A DNA stretch of 64,000 bases from Clostridia bacterium (GCA_030537495.1 JAUNMH010000001.1:97996-161995), one strand, 5' to 3'; shown: positions 25,433-34,704, counted from the stretch's first letter. The notes: generated from the letters alone by a model not told the origin. Made by a program: numbers and translations.

Positions 25433-25461
25433 ATTATATTACAGGTCAAGCAAAAATGCAA
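25433..25461 (-). promoter_or_regulatory. Promoter of the S10-spc-alpha operon
   Basis: Minus strand TTGCAT (25461-25456), 17-base spacer, TATAAT (25438-25433). Start expected near 25426. A/T-rich sequence lies upstream (possible UP element). The stretch from here to the kinase terminator (about 140 bases) shows nothing else. Confidence 0.75.
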
Positions 25462-25602
25462 GGGTTTTCTTTAAAAAAAATTATACTTTTTTCGGCTTTT
25501 TTGGGGAGCAGAATATAGCATTTCCAAAGCCTTCAACCCCTTTTTTATATACACTTCCCCAGGCGTTTCTTTTTATGAGATTTTTCATACACCTATCTCC
25601 AT

Positions 25603-25649
25603 AAAAAAACAATGCGTGAATTTGCATTTTTTCTGCAAACCCACGCATT
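25603..25649 (-). terminator. Terminator after the TGS-nucleoside kinase gene
   Basis: Nested stem AATGCGTG/CACGCATT with inner TTTGCA/TGCAAA, followed on the minus strand by GTTTTTTT. It starts about 14 bases after the kinase stop. Confidence 0.92.
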
Positions 25650-25662
25650 TCAACGTTTTCAC

Positions 25663-27270
25663 CTATTCAACAAATATGCTGCCTCCAATAAACTCTCGTA
25701 GTATCGAATTATTTACAATGATGCTGTCGTCCTCAATTATCTTAAAAAAGCTCAAAAACTTCAACATTCTTCTCGCTTCAGCGTATTCTTCCATGTCCGG
25801 ACCGATTTCTTCCAATAGCGGTTGCGCATATTTTTTTAGCACAGATATCTCATAAACGTGATATGAATTGAAAAGCACATCAGCTTCTCCACTATAAGGG
25901 AATATATTAACATCTTCCCCTCGCCTTACCTTCGGCCAGTCATCAATAGTTACCTTAGCGCTTCTTCCTCTGTAAAGATTATCCCTAACCATTCTTCGAA
26001 GCATTCTCTCATCAGTTGTCGGAATTCTATTGTGCTCGTCTATATTAAGCTGTGTCAGGGGACTAATATATATCTTAAACTTTTCTTTAGCCGGAATTTC
26101 CGGTGTAAGCAAATCATTTAGACCATGAATTCCTTCTATAACAATAGGGTGTCCCTGCTTAACAGAAGCTTTTCTCTTACCAAAACTCTTAGTTCCAGTG
26201 ATAAAATCGAACTCAGGTAAATCTACAACCTCACCTGCAAGCAAAGCATTAAGCTGGTCATTGAACAGCTTAATATCCACAGCGCCAAGGCATTCATAAT
26301 CTTTTTCTCCGTATTCATCCAGAGGAGTTTCAGGTCGCTCAACAAAATAATCGTCTGTTCCCATATACAATGGCTCAAGCCCGTTTACTCGTAGCTGTAT
26401 GCAAAGACGTCTTGCAAAAGTAGTCTTTCCTGACGAAGATGGACCCGCTATAAGAATAATCCTTTTCTTCTCTTTCTTTATCATGTCGGCAATCTCGGCA
26501 ATCTTCTTTTCCTGAAGTGCTTCAGAAAGCTGAATCAAATCTTTGTATTCCCCGTTCTCAATTTTTCTGTTCAAGTCCCACACATAGTTAACCCCCAGAA
26601 GTCGATCCCATAATGTCTGCTCACCAAAGGCCTGATACATCTTCTTTTCGTCAACAAAAGGCGGAATCTCATTGGGATTCGACGGATGCGGAAAACGCAA
26701 GAGCACGCCACGTCTGTATTTCATAAGCTCAAAGTACTTTATATAACCTGTGGACGGCACCATAAGGCTATAAAAAAAGTCTCTAAAACCATCAATTGAG
26801 TAGTATTTTAGTGTGGCTGGCTGGCGCCCCGGTGCGTTTTTCACATGCTCCACCTTAAGAGGGATGTCCGTAGCAACAATGTCCTCCATTCTTGCTTCAA
26901 TTTCCCTGATCTGTTCTTTCGTCAGATTGTAGTCGGTTTTGATCTCGGTGTACAGACCCTTGTTTAGGGAATTCTGAATTTCCACCCTCACATCACCTAC
27001 ACAGTCCTTAACGGCCTTCAGATAAATGAGGGACAAGCTTCTTTGATAAATTTGCTCGATACCCTGAGTACGCATGTCCAAAAGTTCCAGTCTGCAATCT
27101 TCGTTCAGCGTCGTATCCAGTTCCTTTACTTCGTTGTTCACGCGTCCTGCCAGAACTGTGTATGGTAAAGCCGCCTCACGCTCTTTGTAAATCTCTTCTA
27201 TGGTTATTCCCTTAGGTACCTCAATTTCCTCATATGGTCCCTTTGGGGTAGTTCTCAATTGAATCTTCAT
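25663..27270 (-). CDS. TGS-domain nucleoside (uridine-like) kinase
   Basis: 535 residues from MKIQLRTTPKG, with GGGAG eight bases upstream; seven upstream in-frame codons lack a site. An N-terminal TGS-like/threonyl-tRNA-synthetase-like region (1-200) precedes a uridine kinase/phosphoribulokinase domain with the P-loop IAGPSSSGKTT at 274-284 and motifs DDYFVERPETPLDEYG and VIEGIHGLND. This architecture is a recognised clostridial nucleoside kinase family; it phosphorylates a nucleoside with NTP, exact substrate not known. Single gene with its own terminator. Confidence 0.87.
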   Translation of the reverse strand: MKIQLRTTPKGPYEEIEVPKGITIEEIYKEREAALPYTVLAGRVNNEVKELDTTLNEDCRLELLDMRTQGIEQIYQRSLSLIYLKAVKDCVGDVRVEIQNSLNKGLYTEIKTDYNLTKEQIREIEARMEDIVATDIPLKVEHVKNAPGRQPATLKYYSIDGFRDFFYSLMVPSTGYIKYFELMKYRRGVLLRFPHPSNPNEIPPFVDEKKMYQAFGEQTLWDRLLGVNYVWDLNRKIENGEYKDLIQLSEALQEKKIAEIADMIKKEKKRIILIAGPSSSGKTTFARRLCIQLRVNGLEPLYMGTDDYFVERPETPLDEYGEKDYECLGAVDIKLFNDQLNALLAGEVVDLPEFDFITGTKSFGKRKASVKQGHPIVIEGIHGLNDLLTPEIPAKEKFKIYISPLTQLNIDEHNRIPTTDERMLRRMVRDNLYRGRSAKVTIDDWPKVRRGEDVNIFPYSGEADVLFNSYHVYEISVLKKYAQPLLEEIGPDMEEYAEARRMLKFLSFFKIIEDDSIIVNNSILREFIGGSIFVE

Positions 27271-27378
27271 CCGTAATTCTCCCTTCTCCATTTGATGTCA
27301 TTCTATCACATTTGTGCCCCATGTACTACCAACAAATGCAACTCTTTGCCTAGTTTTTAGTTGCGCCGCCCCACACAA

Positions 27379-27407
27379 AAAGAGAGGCTATGAATAAACC
27401 TCTCTTT
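27379..27407 (-). terminator. Terminator after the PC4-like gene
   Basis: AAAGAGAGG/CCTCTCTTT perfect 9-bp stem with an 11-base loop, then TTGTG. About 60 bases after the stop; the T-run is part of the stem and short. Confidence 0.75.
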
Positions 27408-27467
27408 CTTCGATTAAAAACATATGCAAGATTTCAATGTGCTTGGGCTAATTCCCAGCATCACTAT

Positions 27468-28010
27468 CTAGAATGGGGTACTGTCACAAGCGGTTTCCTC
27501 TTCATTATAGTCCAAGGACGTTTCCTCAGCCACCTCTGCCGCCAGGTCTCCGACCACTTCTCTTTCCGCAGACTGCGTCACGCCGTCAAGGCGAGTTGCC
27601 TCACTAGGCGGAGTCACTTCATCAAACGGAGTTTCTTCTGCGCACGGCACCATGTCTTCATAGCGTCTTTCTTCGCTAAAAGGTTCCCCTGCAGCCTGCA
27701 TTGGCTTTCTGCGCTCTGACCTGTCAAGTTCCATCCTCATTCGGCGTTCCTCTTCAATGGCGCGTCCTTTAGCTACGGCCTTATCTGTGTTATTTTTCAG
27801 ATACATATCCGTAAGTTTCTGCATCTCCCATGAATTTAAGGTAATTCCCTTACTCATCTTCTCATGGTGCTCATCCCATTCTCGAATATCATATTTAGGA
27901 GCGTTTCCATTCCAGGATACAATGTTAAGTTCCTTACACCACCCTGAATTCATCTTCTGGATTACACCTAAATGTTCTTTAATCTCAAATGCAATTCTCT
28001 TATCTGGCAT
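27468..28010 (-). CDS. YdbC/PC4-like single-stranded DNA-binding protein with acidic tail
   Basis: 180 residues from MPDKRIAFEIKEHLGVI with GGAGAAATCT before the ATG. Residues 1-70 match the YdbC family (PC4-like fold, homologues in Lactococcus bind ssDNA): FEIKEHLG, GWCKELNIVSWNGNAPKYDI, REWDEHHEKMSKGITL. Residues 80-105 are a charged helix (EEERRMRMELDRSERRKP). The last 75 residues are acidic and low in complexity (EETPFDEVTPPSEATRLDGV), not part of the family core. Likely cytoplasmic, acting in transcription or DNA metabolism; exact role unknown. Own promoter and terminator. Confidence 0.82.
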   Translation of the reverse strand: MPDKRIAFEIKEHLGVIQKMNSGWCKELNIVSWNGNAPKYDIREWDEHHEKMSKGITLNSWEMQKLTDMYLKNNTDKAVAKGRAIEEERRMRMELDRSERRKPMQAAGEPFSEERRYEDMVPCAEETPFDEVTPPSEATRLDGVTQSAEREVVGDLAAEVAEETSLDYNEEETACDSTPF

Positions 28011-28048
28011 AGATTTCTCCTTTTCCACGCCAGCCAGCTCATACTTAT

Positions 28049-28076
28049 ATTATAGCCATTTTACATTTATTGTCAA
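28049..28076 (-). promoter_or_regulatory. Promoter of the PC4-like gene
   Basis: Minus strand TTGACA (28076-28071), 16-base spacer, TATAAT (28054-28049). Upstream, a partly matched GGCATAACC/GGTATGCC repeat may end the aminotransferase transcript. Confidence 0.75.
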
Positions 28077-28170
28077 CCATTTTCTTCCATATATTTGCAA
28101 CGTATTTGCTCCGTCAGTGTGCCGGCAATTTAGGCATACCACTTATCATCGCACATTACGCAGGTTATGC

Positions 28171-29415
28171 CTAGCAACCACATGCCTCCATTGCCTTCTT
28201 AATTGCCATAGGAAGTCTTCTACAAACTTCTTCTGATATGGATGCGACTGATACTCTTACACCTTTAGCTAGAGGAACTGTGAAGATTCCTTCCTCTTCT
28301 AGTTTTGATGCAACAGCGTCAGGATCGCTGCATGGTATGGAAACGAAGAAACCTGCATCGAATGGAACTGTTACTAGACCAATCTTTGCTGCTTCTTCGT
28401 CGAAGGCCTTACCTCTTCTCAGAAGCATGTCTCTGATTTCTGCTCTTTCCTTCTTAACTCTTTCCTCTAGTTCTTTATCACTGTAGATTCTAGCCATTAC
28501 ACTCTGACCAGCTCTGGAGCAGTTTGACCAGCTTCCTCTTGATGCGAACTCGCCTGCGCATTTGAATTCTTCTGCGATTGCCTTAGTAGGAGCTAGGCAA
28601 ATCATTGCTCCGCATCTCATTCCGTAAGCTGTAAGAGTCTTAGATGCACTGTATCCAATAACTGGAAGTACGTTTTCAGGTAGACCCTCTAGTACAGGGA
28701 AGAATTTTCTGCATTCATCTTCATCGCCTGCAAAGTCGATGTATGCAACGTCAAGAAGTAATGCAACCTTCTTATCTACAGGCACTTTGTTTAATACTGC
28801 AACTACAGCTTCCCAATCTTCAATTGTTAGGGAATATCCTGTAGGATTGTGTGCAGGAGTGTTCAGAATTACTACTAAGTGCTCCTGCTTTCCTAAAAGT
28901 TCGAAGACCTTTTCTTCGAAGCTTTCTATATTAAATCCTCTGTTATCATTAAAGAATGTAAAAGTCTCTACCTTTCTGCCAATTTCTGCAGCTATAGTCT
29001 TATATGGAGACCAGAACCAGTCACTTGTAAGAACTGTATCACCATATTCTGTATAAACTGACATTGTGTTTCTAATTGAGCCAGTTCCACCTGGTGTAGC
29101 AACAGCTTCTACATATCCCTTAGGTTCATACTTTCCTAAAGCCGCTTTAATAACTGCCTTTCTGAATGCAGGAATGCCTGCGATTGGTGCATATGGTGCA
29201 TATTCAGTAGGCTTCAAATCCTTAAAAGTCTCAGCAATTGATGATAAAACCATCAAATCACCATTATCATCAAGGAGAGCGCCAATAGTTGCATTAACCA
29301 CTGCGTCCTTACCTTTTGCTTCAATCATTGCATTAGCTCTATTACTAATGCCAAAAATCTTATCTTCCTTTGGTATTGTTCTACCATTCTTTGCTGCTAA
29401 CACATACTCTATCAT
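28171..29415 (-). CDS. PLP-dependent class I aminotransferase (aromatic type)
   Basis: 414 residues from MIEYVLAAKNGRTIP, with AGGAGGAG about ten bases upstream; twelve further in-frame codons lack a site. Fold type I: ATPGGTGSIRNT binds the phosphate, NTPAHNPTGYS and DVAYIDF hold the ring, and the Schiff-base lysine is Lys259 in GYSASKTLTAYGMRCG. Best resembles clostridial/Firmicutes aromatic-amino-acid aminotransferases; the substrate cannot be fixed from sequence. Single gene behind its own promoter. Confidence 0.87.
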   Translation of the reverse strand: MIEYVLAAKNGRTIPKEDKIFGISNRANAMIEAKGKDAVVNATIGALLDDNGDLMVLSSIAETFKDLKPTEYAPYAPIAGIPAFRKAVIKAALGKYEPKGYVEAVATPGGTGSIRNTMSVYTEYGDTVLTSDWFWSPYKTIAAEIGRKVETFTFFNDNRGFNIESFEEKVFELLGKQEHLVVILNTPAHNPTGYSLTIEDWEAVVAVLNKVPVDKKVALLLDVAYIDFAGDEDECRKFFPVLEGLPENVLPVIGYSASKTLTAYGMRCGAMICLAPTKAIAEEFKCAGEFASRGSWSNCSRAGQSVMARIYSDKELEERVKKERAEIRDMLLRRGKAFDEEAAKIGLVTVPFDAGFFVSIPCSDPDAVASKLEEEGIFTVPLAKGVRVSVASISEEVCRRLPMAIKKAMEACGC

Positions 29416-29450
29416 TTCTATATGCTCCTCCTTCTCTAATTTCTTCACCA

Positions 29451-29479
29451 ATTATATTACAAAGATTTTTTCTTTACAA
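29451..29479 (-). promoter_or_regulatory. Promoter of the aminotransferase gene
   Basis: Minus strand TTGTAA (29479-29474), 17-base spacer, TATAAT (29456-29451). Confidence 0.7.
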
Positions 29480-29501
29480 GTTGATTTCCAATGAAATCAA
29501 C
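29480..29501. repeat. Perfect inverted repeat abutting the aminotransferase -35
   Basis: GTTGATTTC and GAAATCAAC, 9 bp each, CAAT loop on the plus strand. No T-run follows on either strand. It touches the -35 hexamer, so an operator is as likely as a trmB terminator. Confidence 0.45.
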
Positions 29502-29553
29502 GGTCCCTTAGATGTTTCTAAGTTATCATTGTCAAACAACCTTGCTACTTAAA

Positions 29554-30237
29554 TTATTTAAGTTTTAGACCTTCAAAAACATTTTGATTTGCCTTAATTT
29601 TTACATAGTTGATGTTCTTTCCTATGCCTGAAAACTTTTCCTCATACTCCGTAGTTATATTTCTGGCCTTAATGTCTGAGTTTTCATCCTCGTTATGCAG
29701 GTCTCTGGACATTTCCAAAATTTCAAGTCCCAGTTCATCAATCTGCTCAAGAGTGAATCCGAAGAGTCCTTCGTTGTCAGTTTTGAATTCTATAGAGCCG
29801 CCCTCTTCAATGACCTGGCAGTAGTGTATCAACCTCTTGTAGTAGGTTAGTCTTCTCTTTGCGTGCCTTTCTTTTGGCCATGGATCGCTGAAGTTCAGGT
29901 AAATTCCAGCCAGTTCTCCGTCTGCGAAGAAGTCTCGAAGGTCCTGGACAAATTCAGTCACAAAAGTAATGTTATTAAGCTCAGCCTCGTCAGCTTTTTC
30001 AAGTGCCCTCAGCACTACGCTCAGCGCACCTTCTATTCCTATATAGTTGCGGTCTGGGTTTTTACATGCGTGCTCCCTTATGAACTTTCCCTTTCCGCAT
30101 CCAAGTTCCAGGTATATGGGCTTGTCGTTGCCGAAGGCTTCATGCCAGTGTCCTTTCATGTCCTTTGGATTCTCTGTTATATATGCCTTATGTTCTAGCA
30201 GCTTTTCATCTATATTTTTTATTTTTCTTTGTCTCAT
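29554..30237 (-). CDS. trmB: tRNA (guanine-N7)-methyltransferase
   Basis: 227 residues, usual size. SAM-binding motif YLELGCGKGKFIREHA near residues 38-53, IGIEGALSVVLRAL, and the catalytic NFSDPWPKERHAKRRLTYY. Makes m7G46 in tRNA variable loops. Starts 46 bases after ecfT and is probably the last gene of the ecf transcript. Confidence 0.95.
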   Translation of the reverse strand: MRQRKIKNIDEKLLEHKAYITENPKDMKGHWHEAFGNDKPIYLELGCGKGKFIREHACKNPDRNYIGIEGALSVVLRALEKADEAELNNITFVTEFVQDLRDFFADGELAGIYLNFSDPWPKERHAKRRLTYYKRLIHYCQVIEEGGSIEFKTDNEGLFGFTLEQIDELGLEILEMSRDLHNEDENSDIKARNITTEYEEKFSGIGKNINYVKIKANQNVFEGLKLK

Positions 30238-30282
30238 TAAGTTTCTTCCTAATTTCAGATTATATATTTAAGATTATTTCCT

Positions 30283-31083
30283 CTACATAAAAATTCGCAT
30301 GCAGATGATAACAGCAAAAAATGCAGTCATAAGCACTGCAGAAACATAATCTGCCTTGCCTAGCTTAAGCTGGTGCATTCTTGTTCTTCCCTTACCACCC
30401 TTATAACATCTCGCTTCCATGGCCATAGCAAGTTCCTGAGCAATTCGAAAAGCACTTACAAAGAGCGGTACAAGAATCGGAATCAAAGCCTTTGCTCTTG
30501 CAATAAGGTTTCCCGTTTCAAAATCTGCGCCCCTAGCCTGCTGAGCTTTCATTATTTTATCTGTTTCCTCAAGAAGAGTTGGTATGAATCTTAAGGCAAT
30601 TGACATCATCATAGCAAGTTCATGAGTAGGTACGCCGATTTTGCAAAGTGGCGTAAGCAAGTTCTCAATTCCATCGGTTAAGTTTATTGGTTTTGTCGTA
30701 AAGGTCAAAAGCGAAGTTCCGATAATCAGCAGAATTAGCCTTATGGCCATGAACACCGCCGTGTATAGTCCCTCACTTGTCAACTTCAGAAAGCCGATGC
30801 GAAAAATCACATGTCCCGGCACCATAAACATGTTTAGGCAAAACGTGAATAACAAAATCATCAGAATCGGCTTCATACCGCGCATTATAAATTTAAATGG
30901 GACCTTTGAAACCTTAACCACAACAGCTAGGGCCAAAGCGCATAGACCAAAACCCCAAAAGTTGTTAACAACAAACAGTTCCACAATAAATAGCACCGAT
31001 GCCACTATTTTCAACCTAGCATCCAATCTATGGATAATTGAATCGCTAGAATAATATTGTCCAAGTGTAATATCTCTAATCAT
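30283..31083 (-). CDS. ecfT: ECF transporter transmembrane subunit EcfT
   Basis: 266 residues, about five to six membrane helices. The two cytosolic coupling motifs are present: AQQARGADF and AMEARCYKGG (the A-R-G and A-R-C/G signatures that bind the two ATPases). Start overlaps the ecfA2 stop by eight bases. It serves interchangeable vitamin-binding S proteins, none of which is in this window. Confidence 0.95.
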   Translation of the reverse strand: MIRDITLGQYYSSDSIIHRLDARLKIVASVLFIVELFVVNNFWGFGLCALALAVVVKVSKVPFKFIMRGMKPILMILLFTFCLNMFMVPGHVIFRIGFLKLTSEGLYTAVFMAIRLILLIIGTSLLTFTTKPINLTDGIENLLTPLCKIGVPTHELAMMMSIALRFIPTLLEETDKIMKAQQARGADFETGNLIARAKALIPILVPLFVSAFRIAQELAMAMEARCYKGGKGRTRMHQLKLGKADYVSAVLMTAFFAVIICMRIFM

Positions 31084-31942
31084 TAATTTTCGTCCTTTGC
31101 AGATATCTAACTAATTCTTCTTCTGCCTCGTCTAGATTTAGCTTATCAGGATCAATATCGAGGCCCCTGTCGTGAAGCTGTTGCATTAGATTAGTCACAG
31201 GTGGCACTGAGAGACCAATGGCCTTCAGCTCATCCTTCTTTGAGAAAACCTCAGTAGGTGTTCCCGACAGAACCAAATGCCCATCGTCCATGACCAAAAC
31301 CTTATCAGACAATCTTGCAACATCACCCATATTATGAGAAACAAAGATAATTATATTTCCAGAATTCTCGTGAATTCTCTCAATCATTTTCAAAATTTCC
31401 TCATGAGCCCCAGGATCAAGTCCCGCTGTCGGCTCATCTAATATCAAAACCTCCGGCATCATGGCAATAACTCCCGCAATTGCCACCCTTCTCTTCTGCC
31501 CACCGGAAAGCTCGAAAGGCGAGCGGTCCTTGATTTTCTCGTAATCCAGCCCAACCTCTTTCATGGCAGCTCTGACTCTTTTCTCAATTTCATCTTCGTC
31601 AAGGCCAAGGTTTTTCGGTCCAAAGGCAACGTCCAGAGCCACAGTTTCCTCAAAGAGCTGATACTCAGGATACTGAAACACAAGCCCTACGCGCTTTCTG
31701 ATTTCGCGCATAGCAACACCCTTTTCTGTAATGTCCACATCACCAACGACGATAGTTCCGCTACTCGGTTTCAAAAGACCATTGAGATGCTGAAGCATAG
31801 TGGACTTTCCTGATCCCGTGTGACCAATGACTCCTACAACTTCTCCGTCCGCTACGCTGAAGCTTACATCCTCCAAGGCAACCTGCTCGTCAGGCATTCC
31901 CGGCGAGTAAATATGTGTTAAGTTCTTTACTTGTATCGACAT
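31076..31942 (-). CDS. ecfA2: ECF transporter ATPase EcfA2
   Basis: 288 residues: Walker A GHTGSGKST, Q-loop VFQYPEYQLFEETV, signature LSGGQKRRVAIAG, Walker B VLILDEPTAGLDP. The C-terminal 50 residues form the dimer-regulatory tail. Overlaps ecfA1 by 16 bases. The 'YPEYQLFE' Q-helix is characteristic of the A2 subunit. Confidence 0.95.
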   Translation of the reverse strand: MSIQVKNLTHIYSPGMPDEQVALEDVSFSVADGEVVGVIGHTGSGKSTMLQHLNGLLKPSSGTIVVGDVDITEKGVAMREIRKRVGLVFQYPEYQLFEETVALDVAFGPKNLGLDEDEIEKRVRAAMKEVGLDYEKIKDRSPFELSGGQKRRVAIAGVIAMMPEVLILDEPTAGLDPGAHEEILKMIERIHENSGNIIIFVSHNMGDVARLSDKVLVMDDGHLVLSGTPTEVFSKKDELKAIGLSVPPVTNLMQQLHDRGLDIDPDKLNLDEAEEELVRYLQRTKIND

Positions 31943-32766
31943 ATGTAATCTACCAATCCTTCAACATTAATAATATCTTCCGGCACATTAATGCCCCTCT
32001 TCCTCAAACGTCCCGCCAGGTCTACAGCAAGTGGCAGTTCAAGATTTGCTTCAATCAAAACCTCCTCCTGCGCAAATACTTCTCTCGGTGTTCCATCTAG
32101 AAGTATTTCTCCCTGTTCTAAGACTATAATTCTGTCAGCCTGCACCGCCTCATCCATAAAGTGGGTGATGCAGATAACTGTAATGCCTTCTTCATTAAGT
32201 TCCTTGACGATGTACATGATTTCTTCTCGACCCTTAGGGTCAAGCATGGCTGTTGCTTCATCGAAGATAATGCACTCAGGCTTCATTGCAACGACTCCTG
32301 CAATGGCAATTCTCTGCTTCTGTCCGCCAGACAGCATATGTGGAGACTTGCGTCTGAATTTTCCCATATTCACAGAGCTTAATGCCTTATCAACCCTTTT
32401 CCTTATATCCTCAGGATCAACTCCCAGGTTTTCCGGTCCAAAGGCTACATCGTCCTCAACTATGGAAGAAACCAGCTGATTGTCAGGATTCTGGAAAACC
32501 ATTCCCGCAGCCTGTCTCACATCCCAAATAGTTTCTTGATCAGAGGTATTCCAATTCTTCACGTATACGGCACCACCAGTTGGCAGAAGCAAACCATTCA
32601 TGTTTTTTGCCAGGGTGGATTTACCAGACCCGTTACGTCCAAGAATAGCAGTAAATGAGCCCTTCTTTATTTCAAGATTAAGATTCTTAAGAACTACCTG
32701 CTCTTCTCCCTCTTCATCATGCATATATTCAAAAGTCAGATTTTCAATTCTAATCATATTTTCCAT
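31927..32766 (-). CDS. ecfA1: ECF transporter ATPase EcfA1
   Basis: 279 residues from MENMIRIENLTFEY, GGGAG eight bases upstream; eight more in-frame codons upstream lack a site. Walker A GRNGSGKST, Q-loop VFQNPDNQLVSSIVEDDVAF (A1 type), LSGGQKQRIAIAG, and Walker B IIFDEATAMLDP. Note DEAT in place of DEPT, common for EcfA1. First gene of the ecfA1-ecfA2-ecfT-trmB unit. Confidence 0.95.
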   Translation of the reverse strand: MENMIRIENLTFEYMHDEEGEEQVVLKNLNLEIKKGSFTAILGRNGSGKSTLAKNMNGLLLPTGGAVYVKNWNTSDQETIWDVRQAAGMVFQNPDNQLVSSIVEDDVAFGPENLGVDPEDIRKRVDKALSSVNMGKFRRKSPHMLSGGQKQRIAIAGVVAMKPECIIFDEATAMLDPKGREEIMYIVKELNEEGITVICITHFMDEAVQADRIIVLEQGEILLDGTPREVFAQEEVLIEANLELPLAVDLAGRLRKRGINVPEDIINVEGLVDYICRYK

Positions 32767-32796
32767 AATATTCTCCCGTCTTCTGCACATCGTTTA

Positions 32797-32825
32797 ATTT
32801 TATCACAAGCAAGAATATAAGTAAA
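32797..32825 (-). promoter_or_regulatory. Probable promoter of the ecf operon
   Basis: Minus strand TTTACT (32825-32820), 17-base spacer, TAAAAT (32802-32797). The -35 is two bases off consensus. Confidence 0.5.
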
Positions 32826-32893
32826 GTTTCTGTATACAAAAGAGTCTTTGATGGTTTTGGTAGTTTTGTTGCCTTGACGCTGACAAAAAGAAA

Positions 32894-32915
32894 CAACTCC
32901 CGAACTCGGGAGTTG
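32894..32915 (-). terminator. Terminator after the arcD remnant
   Basis: CAACTCCC/GGGAGTTG perfect 8-bp stem, six-base loop, followed on the minus strand by TTTCTTTTTG. Confidence 0.85.
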
Positions 32916-32951
32916 CCTCTTGGTGATTAAATTTATAGTGCATTGTGTTTT

Positions 32952-34187
32952 TTAGAACCAAGCGATTGTTCCGTTAGCAGTCATAACTACTGCCGCTATA
33001 GCCGCTGCCATAAGTGCTATGCAAACTACAGCATCGAAAGAACTTTCGAACATCTTCTTTCCAGTCTTCTTTCGGTGGTACAGATACATAAGTGTTCCCG
33101 GAGCATACAGCATAGTTGCTACGAAGATATATGTAATACCTGATGCATACAGTAGCCAAACTCCATAAACCGCACCGATTATAGCAATAACCCAAGGGAA
33201 GAATCTCTTTCCATTTTCGTATTCCTTATCAGCTCCTGTTGCAACTACCTTGAAATAGTAGAAGGCAGAGAATACATATGGTACCATTATTGCCGATGTT
33301 GAAAGCGCATAGCATGCCTGGAATGTAGCACTGTTAAAGTAAATTACTAAGATAAACACCTCAATGATAAGCGCAGTAGTAATTACCGCCCATGTAGGAG
33401 CGCCATTCTTGTTCTTCTTAGCAAGAATCTCAGGGAACGCTCCGTATTCAGCAGGTCCAAAAGCACTGTTTACACAAAGAATTGTGTATGAGAACATTGC
33501 TCCACCAACGGAGATGATTACGCCAGCATTTACTAGTGCTGCTCCCCAAGGTCCAACTACCGCTTCAAGAACTCCACCCAGTGAAGGGTTGCTAAGTGCT
33601 GCAAGTTCTTCCGCAGGCATTACTCCCATTGATAAGAATGAAATCAAGAAGTACAAAGCAAACAAGGATGAGAAGGATATGATTGTAGCTTGTCCCGCAA
33701 TCTTTGTATTCTTTCCTCTTCCGGATATTACAACTGCGCCTTCAATTCCGATGAAGATCCATACAGTTGTATAAACTGTTCCTTTAACCTGATCCAGCAG
33801 TGATATTTCTCCTGTTCCAGTAAAGTTCTCTGTGAAAACATCCCAGCTAAACGCTCCGCCAAGGATGATTGCCACAACGACAACGACGATTGGTACGATC
33901 TTAGCAATTACAACGACTGTGTTAACAACTACTGCCTGGTTTACGCCGCGCAACACTAGGAATGACAAAACCCACACAACTAGTGAAGCGACTACGCAGG
34001 AGAATAAATTGCTTCCATCTCCGAAAAGGCTTGAGTAGTTACCAAGTGTTCCGAACAATAAAGTGATAAACGATACTTGCGCCAGTATAGCACTCATCCA
34101 GTAGCCCCACGCTGAATTAAATCCGATATATTCGCCGAAGCCCGCTCTTGCATAAGTGTGTATTCCACTGGTTAAGTCCTTTCTTAC
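32952..34187 (-). pseudogene. Arginine/ornithine antiporter (ArcD-like APC permease), 5'-truncated
   Basis: The frame matches an APC-family arginine/ornithine antiporter from about residue 85 to its end: TSGIHTYARAGFGEYIGFNS, AWGYWMSA, then some ten hydrophobic helices, GPWGAALVNAGVIISVGGAM and a normal C-terminus. Intact members are about 470-490 residues and begin with MxxKKLGL-type helices that are missing here. The coding sequence starts abruptly at the junction with a ddaH-like fragment near 34187. An internal ATG at 34097 would give 381 residues without the first helices and with no good ribosome site. Almost certainly non-functional, created by deletion. Confidence 0.82.
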
Positions 34188-34644
34188 AATACTTAGCTAG
34201 AATTTCAGTAAGCTGTCTGATACCCTCTTCGTTGGTTCTTGCTGATCTACCAACATAGAAGTGATCTCCACACATCATAACGTCTCCGCCTTCTAATGTA
34301 CCAGGAGCCTTGATGTATTCAATGTGATCTTCATCAAAGAACTTTCTCACTGCGCCGATGATTTCATCTTTTTCACCATTTCTTGATTCAGCACCAGGGT
34401 TAGTGATGATAGCACAAGCTCTAGTAATTAAAGCTGGGTCTTCTACGAAGCATGAATCAGGATATCTTTCATCTGCTTCAAGAACTGTTACGTCTACGTC
34501 ACATTTCTTAAGTGCTTCGATGTAATCGTCATGTTCTTTAAGAGCTAGTTCATAATCAGGCTTTCCTGGATACAGACCGGAAGTGATTCCTTCTACCATA
34601 GCTTTACAAGGTCTTCTTACGATTACGTGGTTAAATTTTTTCAT
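34117..34644 (-). pseudogene. Dimethylargininase/arginine deiminase-like gene, 3'-truncated
   Basis: The first 150-157 residues match the DDAH-like branch of the amidinotransferase superfamily: MKKFNHVIVRRPCKAMVEGI, GKPDYELALKEHDDYIEAL, DERYPDSCFVEDPALI, GTLEGGDVMMCGDHFYVG, SARTNEEGIRQLTEILAKY. Family members run about 255 residues, with the catalytic HLK(T/S) histidine motif and the C-terminal catalytic Cys after this point; both are absent. From about 34188 the frame runs out of phase into the antiporter DNA and ends 20 odd codons later. The 5' end is good (AGGAGG before ATG) and the promoter intact. Presumed inactive. Confidence 0.82.
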
Positions 34645-34683
34645 GGTTTCGTCCTCCTGAAATAACGCATAATATTTTGTATG

Positions 34684-34704
34684 TTTAATATATTGTATAT
34701 TAAA
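34684..34704. promoter_or_regulatory. Candidate GntR operator
   Basis: Perfect palindrome TTTAATATA-TTG-TATATTAAA overlapping the -10 of the ddaH-arcD promoter, next to the divergent gntR gene. Regulator-site link is inferred. Confidence 0.5.

Noticed and set aside
34097..34187. Intact antiporter starting at an internal ATG (34097)
   Set aside because: Conserved family sequence continues upstream of this ATG in frame to the deletion junction, and no ribosome site precedes the ATG.
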